From assembly GCF_910594005.1 (NCBI RefSeq), contig NC_057825.1, positions 44,361,037 to 44,425,036 on the forward strand: DNA of 64,000 nucleotides, in the 5' to 3' direction. Under the pieces are notes generated by a model. It was not told where the DNA came from, searched no databases, and worked only from the letters and a program-made list of their open reading frames with translations. Numbering within the stretch: position 1 is the stretch's first letter; every line of letters starts with the position of its first letter. This DNA comes from Cervus elaphus. Taxonomy: Eukaryota > Chordata > Mammalia > Artiodactyla > Cervidae. This document shows, piece after piece, positions 47,215 to 58,036 of the stretch. Made by a program: the position numbers and the translations under genes.

Positions 47215-47683
47215 AAGCTTTTAGAATTTCCTGTTTATCTCCACATACCTCTTTCATATTCTTATCTTTAACGACTAAAGCAAAATTTGGTCCTTTAACC
47301 AGTAATCAGATTTGCTTGATTCCTGATTTGGCCTGAGACATCTTTAAGCAAAGCTTATTAGAAAGTGAGTTAGAGTGTGGCTCATGAGTCTGGAGGCTGC
47401 GAAGGATGTTTCAGCTGCTGCAGAGAGACAAGCAGGCTTTGTTTGCACTGAACCACAGCAGTGTCTCATCTCTGTTCAGCACTTCATCTTTATCTGCTCT
47501 TGAACAAAGCATGGCCTGTGCAGGCAGTCTGCGGCAAGCATAGCGATTCAGCCTATCCTCCCAGAGGGTGGCAGCAGTGAAGAATGTCTAAATATTTATT
47601 TCAGATATCATCCATCCTATAGTCCTCCACATCCAAAAATTTTCCAGTTTAAAATATCTTTGACCCTGAAATTCAGAAGACTT
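47215..47683. other. Unassigned DNA
   Basis: No gene or family recognised. Confidence 0.35.
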
Positions 47684-48301
47684 ATGCAATAAAACAGCAA
47701 GAGACTTCATTTTGGGGGGCTCCAAAATCACTGCAGATGGTAACTGCAGCCATGAAATTAAAAGATGCTTGCTCCTTGGAAGAAAAGCTATGACCATCCT
47801 AGACAGCATATTAAAAAGCAGAGACATTACTTTGCTAACAAAGGTCCATCTAGTCAAAGCTATGGTTTTTCCAGGAGTCATGTATAAATATGACTTGAAC
47901 CATAAAGAAGGCTGAGTGCCAAAGAATTGATGCTTTTGAACTGTGGTTTTGGACAAAACTCTTGAGAGTCTCTTGGGCTGCAAGGAGATCCAACCAGCCC
48001 ATCCTAAAGGAAATCAGTCCTGTTTCACTGGAAGAACTGATGCTGAAGCAGAAACTCCAATCCTTTGGCCACCCGATGCAAAGAACTGACTCCTTGGAAA
48101 AGACCCTGATGCTGGGAAAGATTGAAGGAGGGAGAAGAAGGGGACGACAGAGGATGAGATGGTTGGATGGCATCACCGACTCAATGGACATGAGTTTGAG
48201 CAAGCTCCGGGAGTTGGTGATGGACAGGGAAGCCTGGTGTGCTACAGTCCATGTGGTCGCAAAGAGTCAGACACGACTGAGTGGCTGAACTGATGCAATA
48301 A
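47684..48301 (+). mobile_element. BovB 3' fragment with 9-bp TSD
   Basis: Body 47693-48292 encodes GGSKITADGNCSHEIKRCLL, then LDSILKSRDITLLTKVHLVK, then after frame breaks ARRSNQPILKEISPVSLEEL. It ends gactgagtggctgaactg. Duplicates atgcaataa lie at 47684-47692 and 48293-48301. It starts about 140 codons upstream of the 11586 copy's start point. Confidence 0.92.
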
Positions 48302-48440
48302 GAGACCAGGCAAATGAACTCAACTGTCACAATCACAGCCAGGCTGATGCAGATCACACAGCTGGCCCTCTTTGGAATAGCACTGAGAAGGAAGACTGCT
48401 TAGAGCAAGATTGTCACATATGACTGCACAGTATTGAGGG
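48302..48440. other. Unassigned DNA
   Basis: Nothing recognised. Confidence 0.35.
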
Positions 48441-48890
48441 TCCCCTGTGGAGTAGATGACTATGAATGGAGGTGCAGTAGGCAGAAGCAACAAACAGTCC
48501 CAAAGTCTCAGTGGCTCAACCCAACAAAAGTTCTTTGCTTGTGCCAAATGTCCAGTATGGGTCAGCAGTGGGATCCAGGCTGAGCTACTTCAACCCAACA
48601 TGTGCTTCTACAATGTCCTCAGCAGGAAGAAGAAACTAATGAATCATGCAACTGGCCCTTAAAGCTTCTGAGTGAAAGTAACACATGTCACTTATACTTT
48701 TATTTCGTTGGCCAAAGCAAGTCATGTGTACACATCTAATTACGAAGGAAGCAAAGAAGTACAATCTACCACATATCCAGAAGAAGAATGGCATGGGAAT
48801 ACTTGGAACCATCTTAATGACTATCATCATGGTCCCATTTGGAAGGGCTCAGTGCCACCTTTGTGTTCTAGTAGCTCTCAACTGAGATCA
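48441..48890 (-). mobile_element. Ancient LTR-like repeat (MLT1/MER type)
   Basis: cccaaagtctcagtggctca, tgccaaatgtccagtatggg, gtaacacatgtcacttatac, and ttggccaaagcaagtcatgt follow a known old mammalian LTR word order in reverse. Subfamily not assigned. Confidence 0.4.
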
Positions 48891-49039
48891 AGAAAAATGA
48901 TTTTCACATTTGTAAGTCTGATAACCACCTCCTAACTCAAGCACTTTGTTTCTAGACATGGGTCTTATGGACAATTATCTAGAAAGAAAAGCAGTAACTA
49001 ACTCTTCCAGCAGGTTCACTATATTTTTATCTAGAAAAC

Positions 49040-50017
49040 AAAGAATTATGGGGCTTCCCTGGTGGCTCAGTGGTAAAGAATACACCGGTCAATGGAAGAG
49101 ACATGGGATCGATTCCTGGTCCAGGACAATCCCACATGCCACGGAGCAACTAAGCTCATTGTGGCACAACTATTGAGCCTGTGCTCTGGAACCTGGGAGC
49201 CGCAAATATTGAAGCCCTTGTGCCCTAGAGTCTGTGCTCCACAACAAGAGAAGCCACTGTAGTGAGAAGCCCGTGCTCCACAACAACAGAGTGGGGCCCC
49301 ACTCTTTGCAACTAGAGAAAAAAGCTGGCACAGCAACAAAGACCAAGCACAGCCAAAACTAAATCAACAAATAAATATTTAAAAATCCAGGTACATTTAT
49401 TTTTTTTATTTTTAATTTTTTTTAATTTTTTTATTAGTTGGAGGCTAATTACTTCACAACATTTCAGTGGGTTTTGTCATACATTGATATGAATCAGCCA
49501 TAGATTTACACTTACTCCCCATCCCGATCCCCCCTCCCACCTCCCTCTTCACCCGACTCCTCTGGGTCTTCCCAGTGCACCAGGCCCGAGCACTTGTCTC
49601 ATGCATCCCACCTGGGCTGGTGATCTGTTTCACCATAGATAGTATACATGCTGTTCTTTTGAAACATCCCACCCTCACATTCTCCCACAGAGTTCAAAAG
49701 TCTGTTCTGTATTTCTGTGTCTCTTTTTCTGTTTTGCATATAGGGTTATCATTACCATCTTTCTAAATTCCATATATATGTGTTAGTATGCTGTAATGTT
49801 CTTTATCTTTCTGGCTTACTTCACTCTGTATAATGGGCTCCAGTTTCATCCATCTCATTAGGACTGATTCAAATGAATTCTTTTTGACAGCTGAGTAATA
49901 TTCCATGGTGTATATGTACCACAGCTTCCTTATCCATTCATCTGCTGATGGGCATCTAGGTTGCTTCCATGTCCTGGCTATTATAAACAGTGCTGCATTT
50001 TTAAAAACTAAAGAATT
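49040..50017 (+). mobile_element. CHR/SINE2-type SINE with an L1 inserted in its tail
   Basis: The SINE body (49051-49390) starts gggcttccctggtggctcag and contains ccacatgccacggagcaac and gagaagccactgtagtgaga. Its A-rich tail reads into an L1 3' end (49400-49997). Outer duplicates aaagaatt at 49040-49047 and 50010-50017 bracket the whole, consistent with SINE first, L1 second. Confidence 0.85.
49400..49997 (-). mobile_element. Young L1-BT-type 3' end
   Basis: Reverse complement of the L1 3' UTR and the last ~75 codons of ORF2 (WIRKLWYIYTMEYYSAVKKN; SFESVLMRWMKLEPIIQ). Very similar to 27733-28330 in this window. 5' truncated. Confidence 0.93.
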
Positions 50018-50107
50018 CAATAAACACAGACACCATTATTGAGAAATAACATAATGGGGAGACTGATTCTCAGACACTTCAGAAATAAAACATGCCTCCA
50101 GGTAGTG

Positions 50108-50346
50108 GACACTAATTAATTGCTTCCCTGATGGCTCAGATGGCAAAGAATCTGCCTATAATAGGGGAGACTCCGGTTTGATCCCTGGGTTGGGAAGATC
50201 CCCTGGAGAAGGAAATGGCTTGCCACTTCAGTACTCTTGCTTGAAGAATTCCATGGATAGAGGAGCCTGGCAGGCTACAGTCCATGGTTTCACAAAGAGT
50301 CAGACTCGACTGAGCAGCTAACACTTTCTTTCTGAGCAGACACTAA
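50108..50346 (+). mobile_element. Bov-tA SINE with TSD
   Basis: Body 50116-50338 runs from gcttccctgatggctcagat to gactgagcagctaacac. Duplicates gacactaa lie at 50108-50115 and 50339-50346. Confidence 0.92.
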
Positions 50347-50639
50347 ATGTCTGAAGGACCTCCTCCTTCTGAGGACTGCCCCTCCATCCCACATTCAGGT
50401 CACATACTAAAGATGGTGGGAATCTGGCATCCATTCTGTACAACATGATCCTCCCACAAGACAGAGCATAGTGGATCAGAGTGGACATCTGACCAAAGCT
50501 GGACCGGAGTCTCTTCCCTAGAAATTTGGTGTTTGGTCTAATATAACACTATCAGGAAACAAGGACTTTGACTAATTGGTCTGGGTTATCTGTTGATTAG
50601 AGAGATAACTGAGACTGTTAGTGCTAACTATCCATGTGA
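50347..50639. other. Unassigned DNA
   Basis: Nothing recognised. Confidence 0.35.
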
Positions 50640-50925
50640 TACTTTCCATTTTCCAGTTCCCCTTGCAGTTAGATGTGGGCCATGGGACTAAGTTCTGGTT
50701 AATGGGAAATGGACAGAAGCAATACAAGCCATTTTGGGAGCTTTGCTATTGAAAACAATCTTCATATCACTCCAGTCCATTTTCCTACCACAGTGACCTT
50801 GGAGGCTACATATTCCAGATGATGCATAGAAAATCATGACATGAGTGAGGGAAAAATAAAAATCTTTGTGGCTTAGGATTTATTTCTTGCTTCAGCAAAG
50901 CCTAGACTATCCTGACTAACACAGA
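50640..50925 (+). mobile_element. MaLR-like LTR
   Basis: tccagttccccttgcagtta, gggactaagttctggttaat, accttggaggctacatattc, and the 3' end aagcctagactatcctgact follow a MaLR/MLT1-type LTR. It is solo and has no internal region. Confidence 0.55.
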
Positions 50926-52425
50926 ACCAATAAAGGAGTGACCTCATTCTGCCAGGAAGCAAAGAAACGTTGATCTGTAAAGCAGGAGAAAAAGGATATA
51001 TGTACACATGCAGAGGGAAGCAGAGCTGAGAAAGAGTCACTAGGTCCTTCCAATCCCTGGTTCCAATCCCTTCATGAAGGTAAATCACAGTTTTATCCTT
51101 GGCTTCTATGATCCCTTGTATCCTTATTACAGTAAATTTCCTGCTTTTACTATGCTTCTATCAAAGAATTTCTGCCCTTTGCAACCAAAAAAGAAAGTTA
51201 TAACTAATACCTGTCATATCTCAGTGCTTCAGTTCATGCTTTACTCATTCCACCATGAAAATAACTAAGAAGTTAATAGGTATGGTTCTGACTTAGATTT
51301 CCAATTCTTTCATGCCAGAAATGGCAAGAACTACAGCATTTAGTCTTGTCCAGATATAATCCATAGCAGTCAATCCTTAAGACACGACTTCCAAACTAAG
51401 GATCTTGTTTATCAATCCAAAATTTAAATAATGGTGGGCAATCTCTTCAGTTTTATTGGTTACAAATGACCAGCTGACAAGTTGCTCAACTTCTGCAATT
51501 AGAGCAAAATTCTAGAGCGATCAAGAAAGGGTTGCTTGTTCAAGATGAACAGTTAAGGAATTGACTGGCTCTTCAGAACCTGTGCCAACTTCCTTTCTGC
51601 AGGTGGGCTGGATAGTGGATACCTTTTATGAAAGGAAAACCATCTTCTTAGGAAGAAAAACCCTTTCTCTGCCATGAACAAGCTGAATGCAATCATAGAA
51701 ACTGCAGACAAAAGAGCTTTTGATGACAGATATTGTTGATGCCTGATGCCTTCAAAGGCATTCCAGGAAAGGTGAAGGAATAATTATGACTAACAATAGC
51801 TCATGCTTCTTCCAGGATGTTACTCACTGGACCAATGGATCACTTGAGAAATGTGTCAGTGAGTCAAGCTCAGTTTGGCCAAAAAGATCCCAGGTCTCCA
51901 GGATCTTTACATTGAACTGAGTAAACCCCAAGTGAATATGTAGTAGGGGAAAAGTAAAGGCGGAAGAGTTTGATGGTTAGAAAAAACAGAATATGCTCCT
52001 TCAGTCTTCCCATCCATCATCTCACCCCATACATCTAAGCAAAATGAAATTATCAAAGCCAGTGAAAAAAATCTCGAGCATACCCTTCAGAATGATAAAG
52101 GATTCAGATGAAGGAGAGGAGGAAACACCAGTAGGAAGTCTAATAACTCACCAAATATCTGAAACATGAGTCTATAATTTTATATTGCAAGTTATTCAAT
52201 AATAATGGTGACAAACAAAAAGGAGGTTGGACTGAATGGTGTACAGTATAGCTCAAGGGCCAAATGTGGCATTGATTAAATTTATCCTATGATAATGGCA
52301 CTAACATTCACTGTTTCATTTCTTACTGTATCATGCATTCAGAAGAATTCATTAAAATACAGACAGTTTAAAGAAGAATAAAAACCCAATACCTATGTAC
52401 CCACCACCTAGCCTGGTTTAAAATG
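50926..52425. other. Unassigned intergenic DNA (1.5 kb)
   Basis: No transposon or gene recognised. Short open stretches near 51560-51700 do not match any family I know. Confidence 0.35.
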
Positions 52426-52874
52426 CAGTAAGTGCCCTACATATGAACCTTCAAGTTGTGAACTTTCAAAGATGCAAATGTGCATTCCATCAACATCAGG
52501 CGTGAATGAAATTACAGCTTGCCTTCTGTCTCCTGTTGCTGAGGATCCTTCAGCTCTACCATCTCTCACCTCTTCTCCCTCCTCCAGTCAGTTAACTCTT
52601 CTTGCCTGTTCACTTGATGCTGGCCCGTATGTCAGCTGTTATATTATACTATTGTACTTTTCAATGTACCATATTGTAAGATTTAAAATGTTTTAGTTTT
52701 TGTTTTTTTGTGTATTATTTGTGTGAAAAGTATTATAAACCTATTACAGCACAGTACTATATAGCCGATTGTGTTAGTTGGGTACCTAGGCTAACTTTAT
52801 CGGACTTAACGAACAAACTGGACTTATAAATGTGCCCTCAGAATAGAACTCGTACATATGTAGGGGACTTACTG
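52426..52874 (-). mobile_element. Tigger-like DNA transposon with terminal inverted repeats
   Basis: The left end cagtaagtgccctacatatg (52426) is mirrored on the other strand by cagtaagtcccctacatatg (ending at 52874): 23-bp TIRs with two mismatches. The 449-bp interior includes atcggacttaacgaacaaac and a region resembling the end of a pogo/Tigger transposase on the minus strand. The right flank starts with TA; the left flanking dinucleotide is tg, presumably decayed. No intact transposase. Confidence 0.75.
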
Positions 52875-53010
52875 TATACAGGAGAATTGTGCAGGTTATA
52901 TGCAAATACTACACCATTTTATATAAGGAATTTGAGCATCTGAGGGTTATGGTGTCCACAGGGGTCCAGTCCAATCCCTGGCTGATGCTCAGTATGAGTG
53001 TATATATGCA
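52875..53010. mobile_element. Second Tigger-family fragment
   Basis: accattttatataaggaatt, tgagcatctgagggttatgg, and gtccacaggggtcc match another Tigger/MER2-type end abutting the element above. Confidence 0.5.
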
Positions 53011-53149
53011 TTCAATCCACCATCTAACCTCAGAACACCACAAGCTTTCTTTAAGCAGCCTTTAAAGAACTTGCTGTCACTTGTTTTTACTGACTCTGAT
53101 GTACTGATGATGGAGCTGGTGCATTAGCATGGCATTGACAGCTATCTTC

Positions 53150-53460
53150 AAATCTAAGCATGTGACTTCCCTGGTGGTGCAGTAGATGAAAATCCACCTG
53201 CCGATGCAGGGGACATGTGTTGATCCCTGATCCTGGACAAGTCCATGTGCCACAGAGCAACTGAGCTTGTGCACTACAATTACTGAACCCATGTGCCTAG
53301 AGCCCATGCTCTGCAACATGAGAAGTCACTGCAGTGAGAAGCTAGAGCACTGCAAGAGTAGCCCCTGTGCTCACAACCGTTAGAGAAAACCCACGCAAAG
53401 CAACAAAGACACAGTGCAGCCAAAAATAAATAAATGAAAAATTTTAAAAATCTAAGCATG
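53150..53460 (+). mobile_element. CHR/SINE2-type SINE with 13-bp TSD
   Basis: Body 53163-53447 runs from gacttccctggtggtgcag to an aaataaataaatg tail. Perfect duplicates aaatctaagcatg lie at 53150-53162 and 53448-53460. Confidence 0.95.
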
Positions 53461-54404
53461 GCTTCTGCTGGTGGCTTGATGTGGGAAACAGCCATAGGAT
53501 TTTCTGCTCAGTAATCCTTCCTCTTCTCCAGCAGGCCCCCAGCTCTGCCACCTCAGGAACTGACATATTCTTACATGATCTCACATGAATACTAGAGCTG
53601 ATTGACTTAAGGAAAGCCATTACCCAAGTTGGGCCAATGACGCTCTTCTCTGGGATTCTTGGATATCAGCCAGAGAAAACATCACTGGTGGCAAGTTCTA
53701 AGATATAAATTCCTCCCCTCCTGCTACCCAGGTTTTGTTATAGGTCAAGTTTACCTGCATCATTCTTTCTTAAAGATCTGTTATTTCTTAGAGGGTTCCT
53801 CGGGATTCTCTCTCCCCACATAAGAATAGATATTCAATCCAACCTGTTCATCAGACATCTAAATTCTAGCTTTTAAGTTTAGATTACAGCTAGGAAATCT
53901 CTTCCCACTATATCCATTGTCTCATATCCATAGACTCCTTCAGAAATACTTAACAAAAACAATTTGACTTTTCTACCAGTCCTGGCCAGAGACCTGATAT
54001 ATATCAAGGCTAAGGTGACAGAGGGGGCCTTTTATGAAGCAACTCAAGCATATACATAAAGGGACATACTAAAATGAGGTTACTCTGAGCACTGTGGAAA
54101 TTAAATTTCTTTGCTTTCCACCATTGCAATTCAAAGGCCCTTCCTCCTGCACACCCTCACATAACTCCATACCTCCAGCATGGAACAGGATCCCAACGAA
54201 GAAATGAAACTCCAGAAGAGAGGAGATTAGTTAGGAGCAAGTGGGTGTTCAGAGCTCTCATCTTCTATAATGCTGATGATTTAGGAGACAGCACAGTTTT
54301 TTCCCACAAAGGAAGTAGTGTTTAAAAGTGTTTTAATATCAAAATGCAAATTTCACCAGTGATTAAAAAAATTTTCCCTTGGGAAACTCTTAGTGAAGTA
54401 GAAA
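53461..54404. other. Unassigned DNA, possible ancient LTR
   Basis: No gene recognised. Around 53600-53700, cccaagttgggccaatgac and cttctctgggattcttgg resemble an old LTR-like class also hinted at near 30480. Unassigned. Confidence 0.3.
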
Positions 54405-54592
54405 AGGTATGACTTTGTATCCAAACAGTTTTGAAACCTATATTCAAATACTGTGACTTGGGCAAATTATTTAATCTCTCTTGCCTCTGTTTCTTCACAT
54501 GAGAAACAAGGATTAAAGGCATGGGGATTTTAAAAGATAGTTTAAAGGGGGCCTGGCATGTGGTTGTGCTCTATAAATGTATTATACAGTCT
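54405..54592 (+). mobile_element. MIR SINE
   Basis: gtgacttgggcaaattattt, aatctctcttgcctctgttt, and ggcctggcatgtggttgtgc follow MIR core to tail. Confidence 0.72.
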
Positions 54593-54760
54593 TTCTTGTT
54601 TTTCTCATCTGCTACCAAGGGTACTAAGATACTAGAGCTTGTCCTATATACTAAATATGCCCAAGAGTATTAAAGGAGGAAACATCAGCAAAGGCAAAAA
54701 AGATTCACCAGAGGGGAATCTTTGAGAAGGGGATGCCTTATAGATTTATATTTGAAAAGG

Positions 54761-54955
54761 GAAAAGTAACTAATAAGCCCTGTATTTGTCAGGCATGGTA
54801 GAGGGAGGTTTAATCTGGATTTTTTTTTTTTCTCTCAGCATGTTTATAATATTAACCACCAAGCCCCTGATCCCAATGCATTAAAAAAAAACAATACAGA
54901 AATAACACCAATATTAGTTTGGTAACACTTTTTGAGTCACTTGATCCCTTTGACA
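54761..54955 (+). repeat. Diverged direct duplicate, copy A
   Basis: Shares ordered words with copy B at 55526-55692: gaaaagta, gtatttgtcag, catg, atgcatt, and acaccaatattagtttggta against acaccaatattaatttagta. It contains a poly-T run absent from B. Not a family I recognise. Confidence 0.8.
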
Positions 54956-55045
54956 CTTTTTCCCAGAAAACTCACGTGTGTATTTATATTCACACAACTC
55001 CACATTGGGGTAGTCTCTGCACCCTCTGAAATAATGAACTCTGAC

Positions 55046-55450
55046 CTACATAAGTACTTTGACTTCACTGTGCTCCTTCCCCTCCTCAGCACCCCACACC
55101 ACTTGCTGCCAAGTAGAGCCTGGCAAGCGGCACTGGGCTGGCGGAAGGCTGGATGTTAGCAGGACACGTGGAGTGGAGTCAGTGGTGGCAATAGGGTGGA
55201 GGTGCAGGGCAGTGTGCCCTCCGCTGTGCCAGGAGAGCGGCAGCAGCAGAGAGACGAGCCGAAGCAGAGAGAATGGCAGCAGCAGAAATCCCAGGTCTCG
55301 GGGAACCCTCACGAGGCGTGGGCAGTGCCTCCTGGCAGGATGGGAGAGGAGAGAGGGCAGGGTGAACCGCGCCCTTCTGGAGAACTGAGAGAAGGCAGTC
55401 ACTGTAAGTCCCAAGCTCGGGGACAAGAATTTGCACTAGAATCTGGGTGA
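55046..55450. other. CpG-rich, GC-rich block
   Basis: About 13 CpG dinucleotides lie between 55130 and 55430, far denser than the rest of the window. Examples are gacgagccgaag, cacgaggcg and gaaccgcgccc. Overlapping frames are open on both strands, as expected from composition. A splice-donor-like actgtaagt occurs at 55400-55408. It could be a small CpG island or a promoter relic, but no coding exon is demonstrable. Confidence 0.5.
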
Positions 55451-55525
55451 TTTTCTTCCTCCTTGGTGAGAAGGGCCCTGCCATGCCCAGTCTAGGGGTG
55501 TCTTGTCTAGGGGTTAGCAGGGACA

Positions 55526-55692
55526 GAAAAGTAGATGAGACCCCTCGTATTTGTCAGACATGATGGAGGGAAGTTAAATATGGGCTTTATTTTAAACCAG
55601 GAAGTCTCTGACCACATGCATTTGAAATACAACCCCCACAAAACACCAATATTAATTTAGTAACATTCTTGGAGTCAGTGATTTCTTTGCCA
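55526..55692 (+). repeat. Diverged direct duplicate, copy B
   Basis: Second copy of the 54761-54955 segment, same orientation, offset about 765 bp. Begins gaaaagtagatgagaccc and ends near gatttctttgcc. It lacks about 24 bp found in copy A around the T run. Confidence 0.8.
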
Positions 55693-55787
55693 AGCTGCTC
55701 CATGGTGGACAGGACCTGCAAAGCTAGTGGACCTACTGCAGGTGGTGGGACCATTCTTAACCAAGTGACCTGGAATTACTGCAAACT

Positions 55788-55990
55788 GAGCTTTCCAGGT
55801 GGTGCTAGTAGTAAAGAACCGGCCAATGCAGGACACATACGAGAAGCAGTTCGACCCCTGGTTGGAGACGATCCCTAGGAGGAGAGCATGGCAACCCACT
55901 CCCACTTATTCTAGCCTGGAGAATCCCATGGACAGAGGAGCCTGGCAGGGGCTACAACCCATAGGGTCGCAAAGAGTTGGATATGACTGC
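55788..55990 (+). mobile_element. Degraded Bov-tA SINE
   Basis: gagctttccaggtggtgct, then catggcaacccactccca and gacagaggagcctggcagg follow Bov-tA with several small indels, so it is older than most copies here. Confidence 0.85.
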
Positions 55991-56460
55991 AGGGAGGGAA
56001 GCACGTGCACCCGCAGAGTGGGGCAGACTGGCACCCCTCAGAAGCCTTTGAGGTTAGGTTAGAGGGCTTTGAGGGTAGGTTAAGGTAGGTTAGATGCCTC
56101 CTGGGGTCAGGAGCTGAGTTGGACTCCTGGGAAGGATGGGTGGGGAGGGTCATCTGCCCCACTCCCTGCGAGGTGGGAGTCAAAGGGGTGGAAGGGTGGA
56201 TGGTTATCACCTCTGGGCATGACCCTTGTCCCCAGATCTAAAGGGAGAACAGGCAGACCAGCTAATCATTCTGTAAACTGTTCAATGTACAAAGTCCTAA
56301 AACAGATACCTCAGGCTGTGTGCACTAATAAATAACAACTGCATCCCTCAGTCCTGAGGGGTAGGGAGGTATAAAGAGGAATATTTAAAAACAAGATTAA
56401 AAAAAAAATCACACTTGGTCCTTAAAATTAACTCACCTTCCCTCACTTTACCCACCTACC
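55991..56460. other. Unassigned GC-rich to mixed DNA
   Basis: No gene recognised. A local iteration of taggtta words (gaggttaggttag, gggtaggttaaggtaggtt) spans 56049-56093. Confidence 0.4.
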
Positions 56461-56464
56461 CATG

Positions 56465-56590
56465 GAAATGGTTGTTTTACTTCCACTTTTACAATGGAAG
56501 TAACTGGCGCTGAGAGGTTGCTCAAGGTCACACAGTTAATAATTGACAGAATCAAGACGTGAACTAGGTCTGACCCCAAACAGTGTCTTA
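56465..56590 (-). mobile_element. MIR SINE
   Basis: cttttacaatggaagtaac, gagaggttgctcaaggtcac, and cgtgaactaggtctgaccc follow reverse-complemented MIR. Confidence 0.72.
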
Positions 56591-57089
56591 GTTGGCGTGG
56601 CATTCCCTCCTCAGAAATGAGGCAGATATACGTCACCATTAGTGGAAAAAAACAGCCCCTTTCCAAATAAAGATCCTGGGTACTGGTATCTTGCCAAGGT
56701 ACCTGGGAAAACTATTGTCTTCCCTTCTTTTCTGACCACAAGAATGTCTCTGCTCTGAGCTATTTACACCTTCCCCCTTTTGAGACAGCTTATTTGGTTG
56801 CAATCATAGACTGCAGTCTGTGAAGCTCAAGTTTTTTCTTTTTTGAATCTAACTGGACCTATGATGTGGACCTAACTAGCCGGAATTCAGACCAAATGAT
56901 CCAACCTGGCATTACTGACAAATGATGCACAGTCCCTTCCAATAAATACAGACTTTCAAACTACCTTGGTCATTTAACTATCAATTATCCAACCACTCTA
57001 CAGATACTTAATGAGTATCTCTGCCTTTCCCCGTGCCAATCTAGTCTTTCCTCTGCCAGAATTTTTTTTTTTTTCCAAACATGGTTAAG
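56591..57089. other. Unassigned DNA
   Basis: No gene or family recognised. Confidence 0.35.
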
Positions 57090-57195
57090 ATCCAGTTTCT
57101 CCTTTGCTTAAAAGCCCTCAGTGGTTTCCCACCACGTACAGGACGAAGACAAGCCTTGTCACAAGAGCCTTCTGACTGTCCCTGCAGCTCTTAAG
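57090..57195 (+). mobile_element. L2 LINE fragment
   Basis: tttgcttaaaagccctcagt, then ggtttcccaccacgtacagg match the L2 ORF2 end region. Confidence 0.55.
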
Positions 57196-57599
57196 TTTGG
57201 AGCAGAGACAAAGTGAAACTCCGAAGTAGAGCCAAGTGTTTTATATAGCTGCAAGAGTACCGATTCTTGTCCTCAGATCCTATGTGAGAATAATCAGAGT
57301 GTAAAGTATAAATAGTAAATCAAATCCTTCACTCCTCAGCCCTAGAGTGTTTCTAACAAGGAAATGTGGGCTGCTTGGAGTGATGGATTCTATCTGTTTT
57401 GAAAAATGAGCCAGGGAAGCTTTGGGAAATAGTTAACTGGAAATAGAAAAACAAGGGCCAAAGCAAAAAAGGAAATGTAAATATTCTGGGTTTAAAGGTC
57501 AATGTCATTGCTGGGTTCATGCTTCTAAGTTTACTCTGGATTTCCTGGTAGACAGAGAAAGAAGGCAAGCAGGTTACATTCTTTGATTTTTTTTAATAT
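57196..57599. other. Unassigned DNA
   Basis: Nothing recognised. Confidence 0.35.
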
Positions 57600-57771
57600 A
57601 AAAGAGGAAATATCAACTATTGAAACAAGCAGTTATTTTATGTTGTTTTTATCTTTGTCTTCATTGCTTTTTTAATTGTAAAATTAGTGCATGTCGTTTG
57701 TAAACAATCCAAATCACACACACATCTATACAATAGTGAGTGTATGCCCCCTTACTTCCATTACTTCTTTT
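57600..57771 (-). mobile_element. Old L1M 3' tip
   Basis: ttttttaattgtaaaattag, then tttgtaaacaatccaaatc matches the reverse complement of an L1M 3' UTR tip. It resumes at 58037 after the younger L1. Confidence 0.5.
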
Positions 57772-58036
57772 TTTTAATTTTATTTTTTCATTTATTTTTA
57801 TTAGTTGGAGGCTAATTACTTTACAATATTGTAGTGGTTTTTGTCATACATTGACATGAATCAGCCGTGGATTTACATGTATTCCCCATCCCGATCCCCC
57901 CTCCCATCTCCCTCTCTACCCGATCCCTCTGGGTCTTCCCAGTGCACCAGGCCCGAGCACTTGTCTCATGCATCCAACCTGGGCTGGTGATCTGTTTCAC
58001 CCTAGATAATATACATGTTTCGATGCTGTTCTTAAG
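57772..58036 (-). mobile_element. L1-BT-type 3' UTR fragment nested in old L1
   Basis: Poly-T, tagttggaggctaattactt, tcttcccagtgcaccaggcc, gggctggtgatctgtttcac, ending near cgatgctgttctta. Third copy of this UTR in the window, somewhat more diverged than those at 27733 and 49400. Confidence 0.9.

Noticed and set aside
55046..55484. Several overlapping open frames on both strands
   Set aside because: High GC content lowers stop-codon frequency. None shows a domain, and they overlap on opposite strands.
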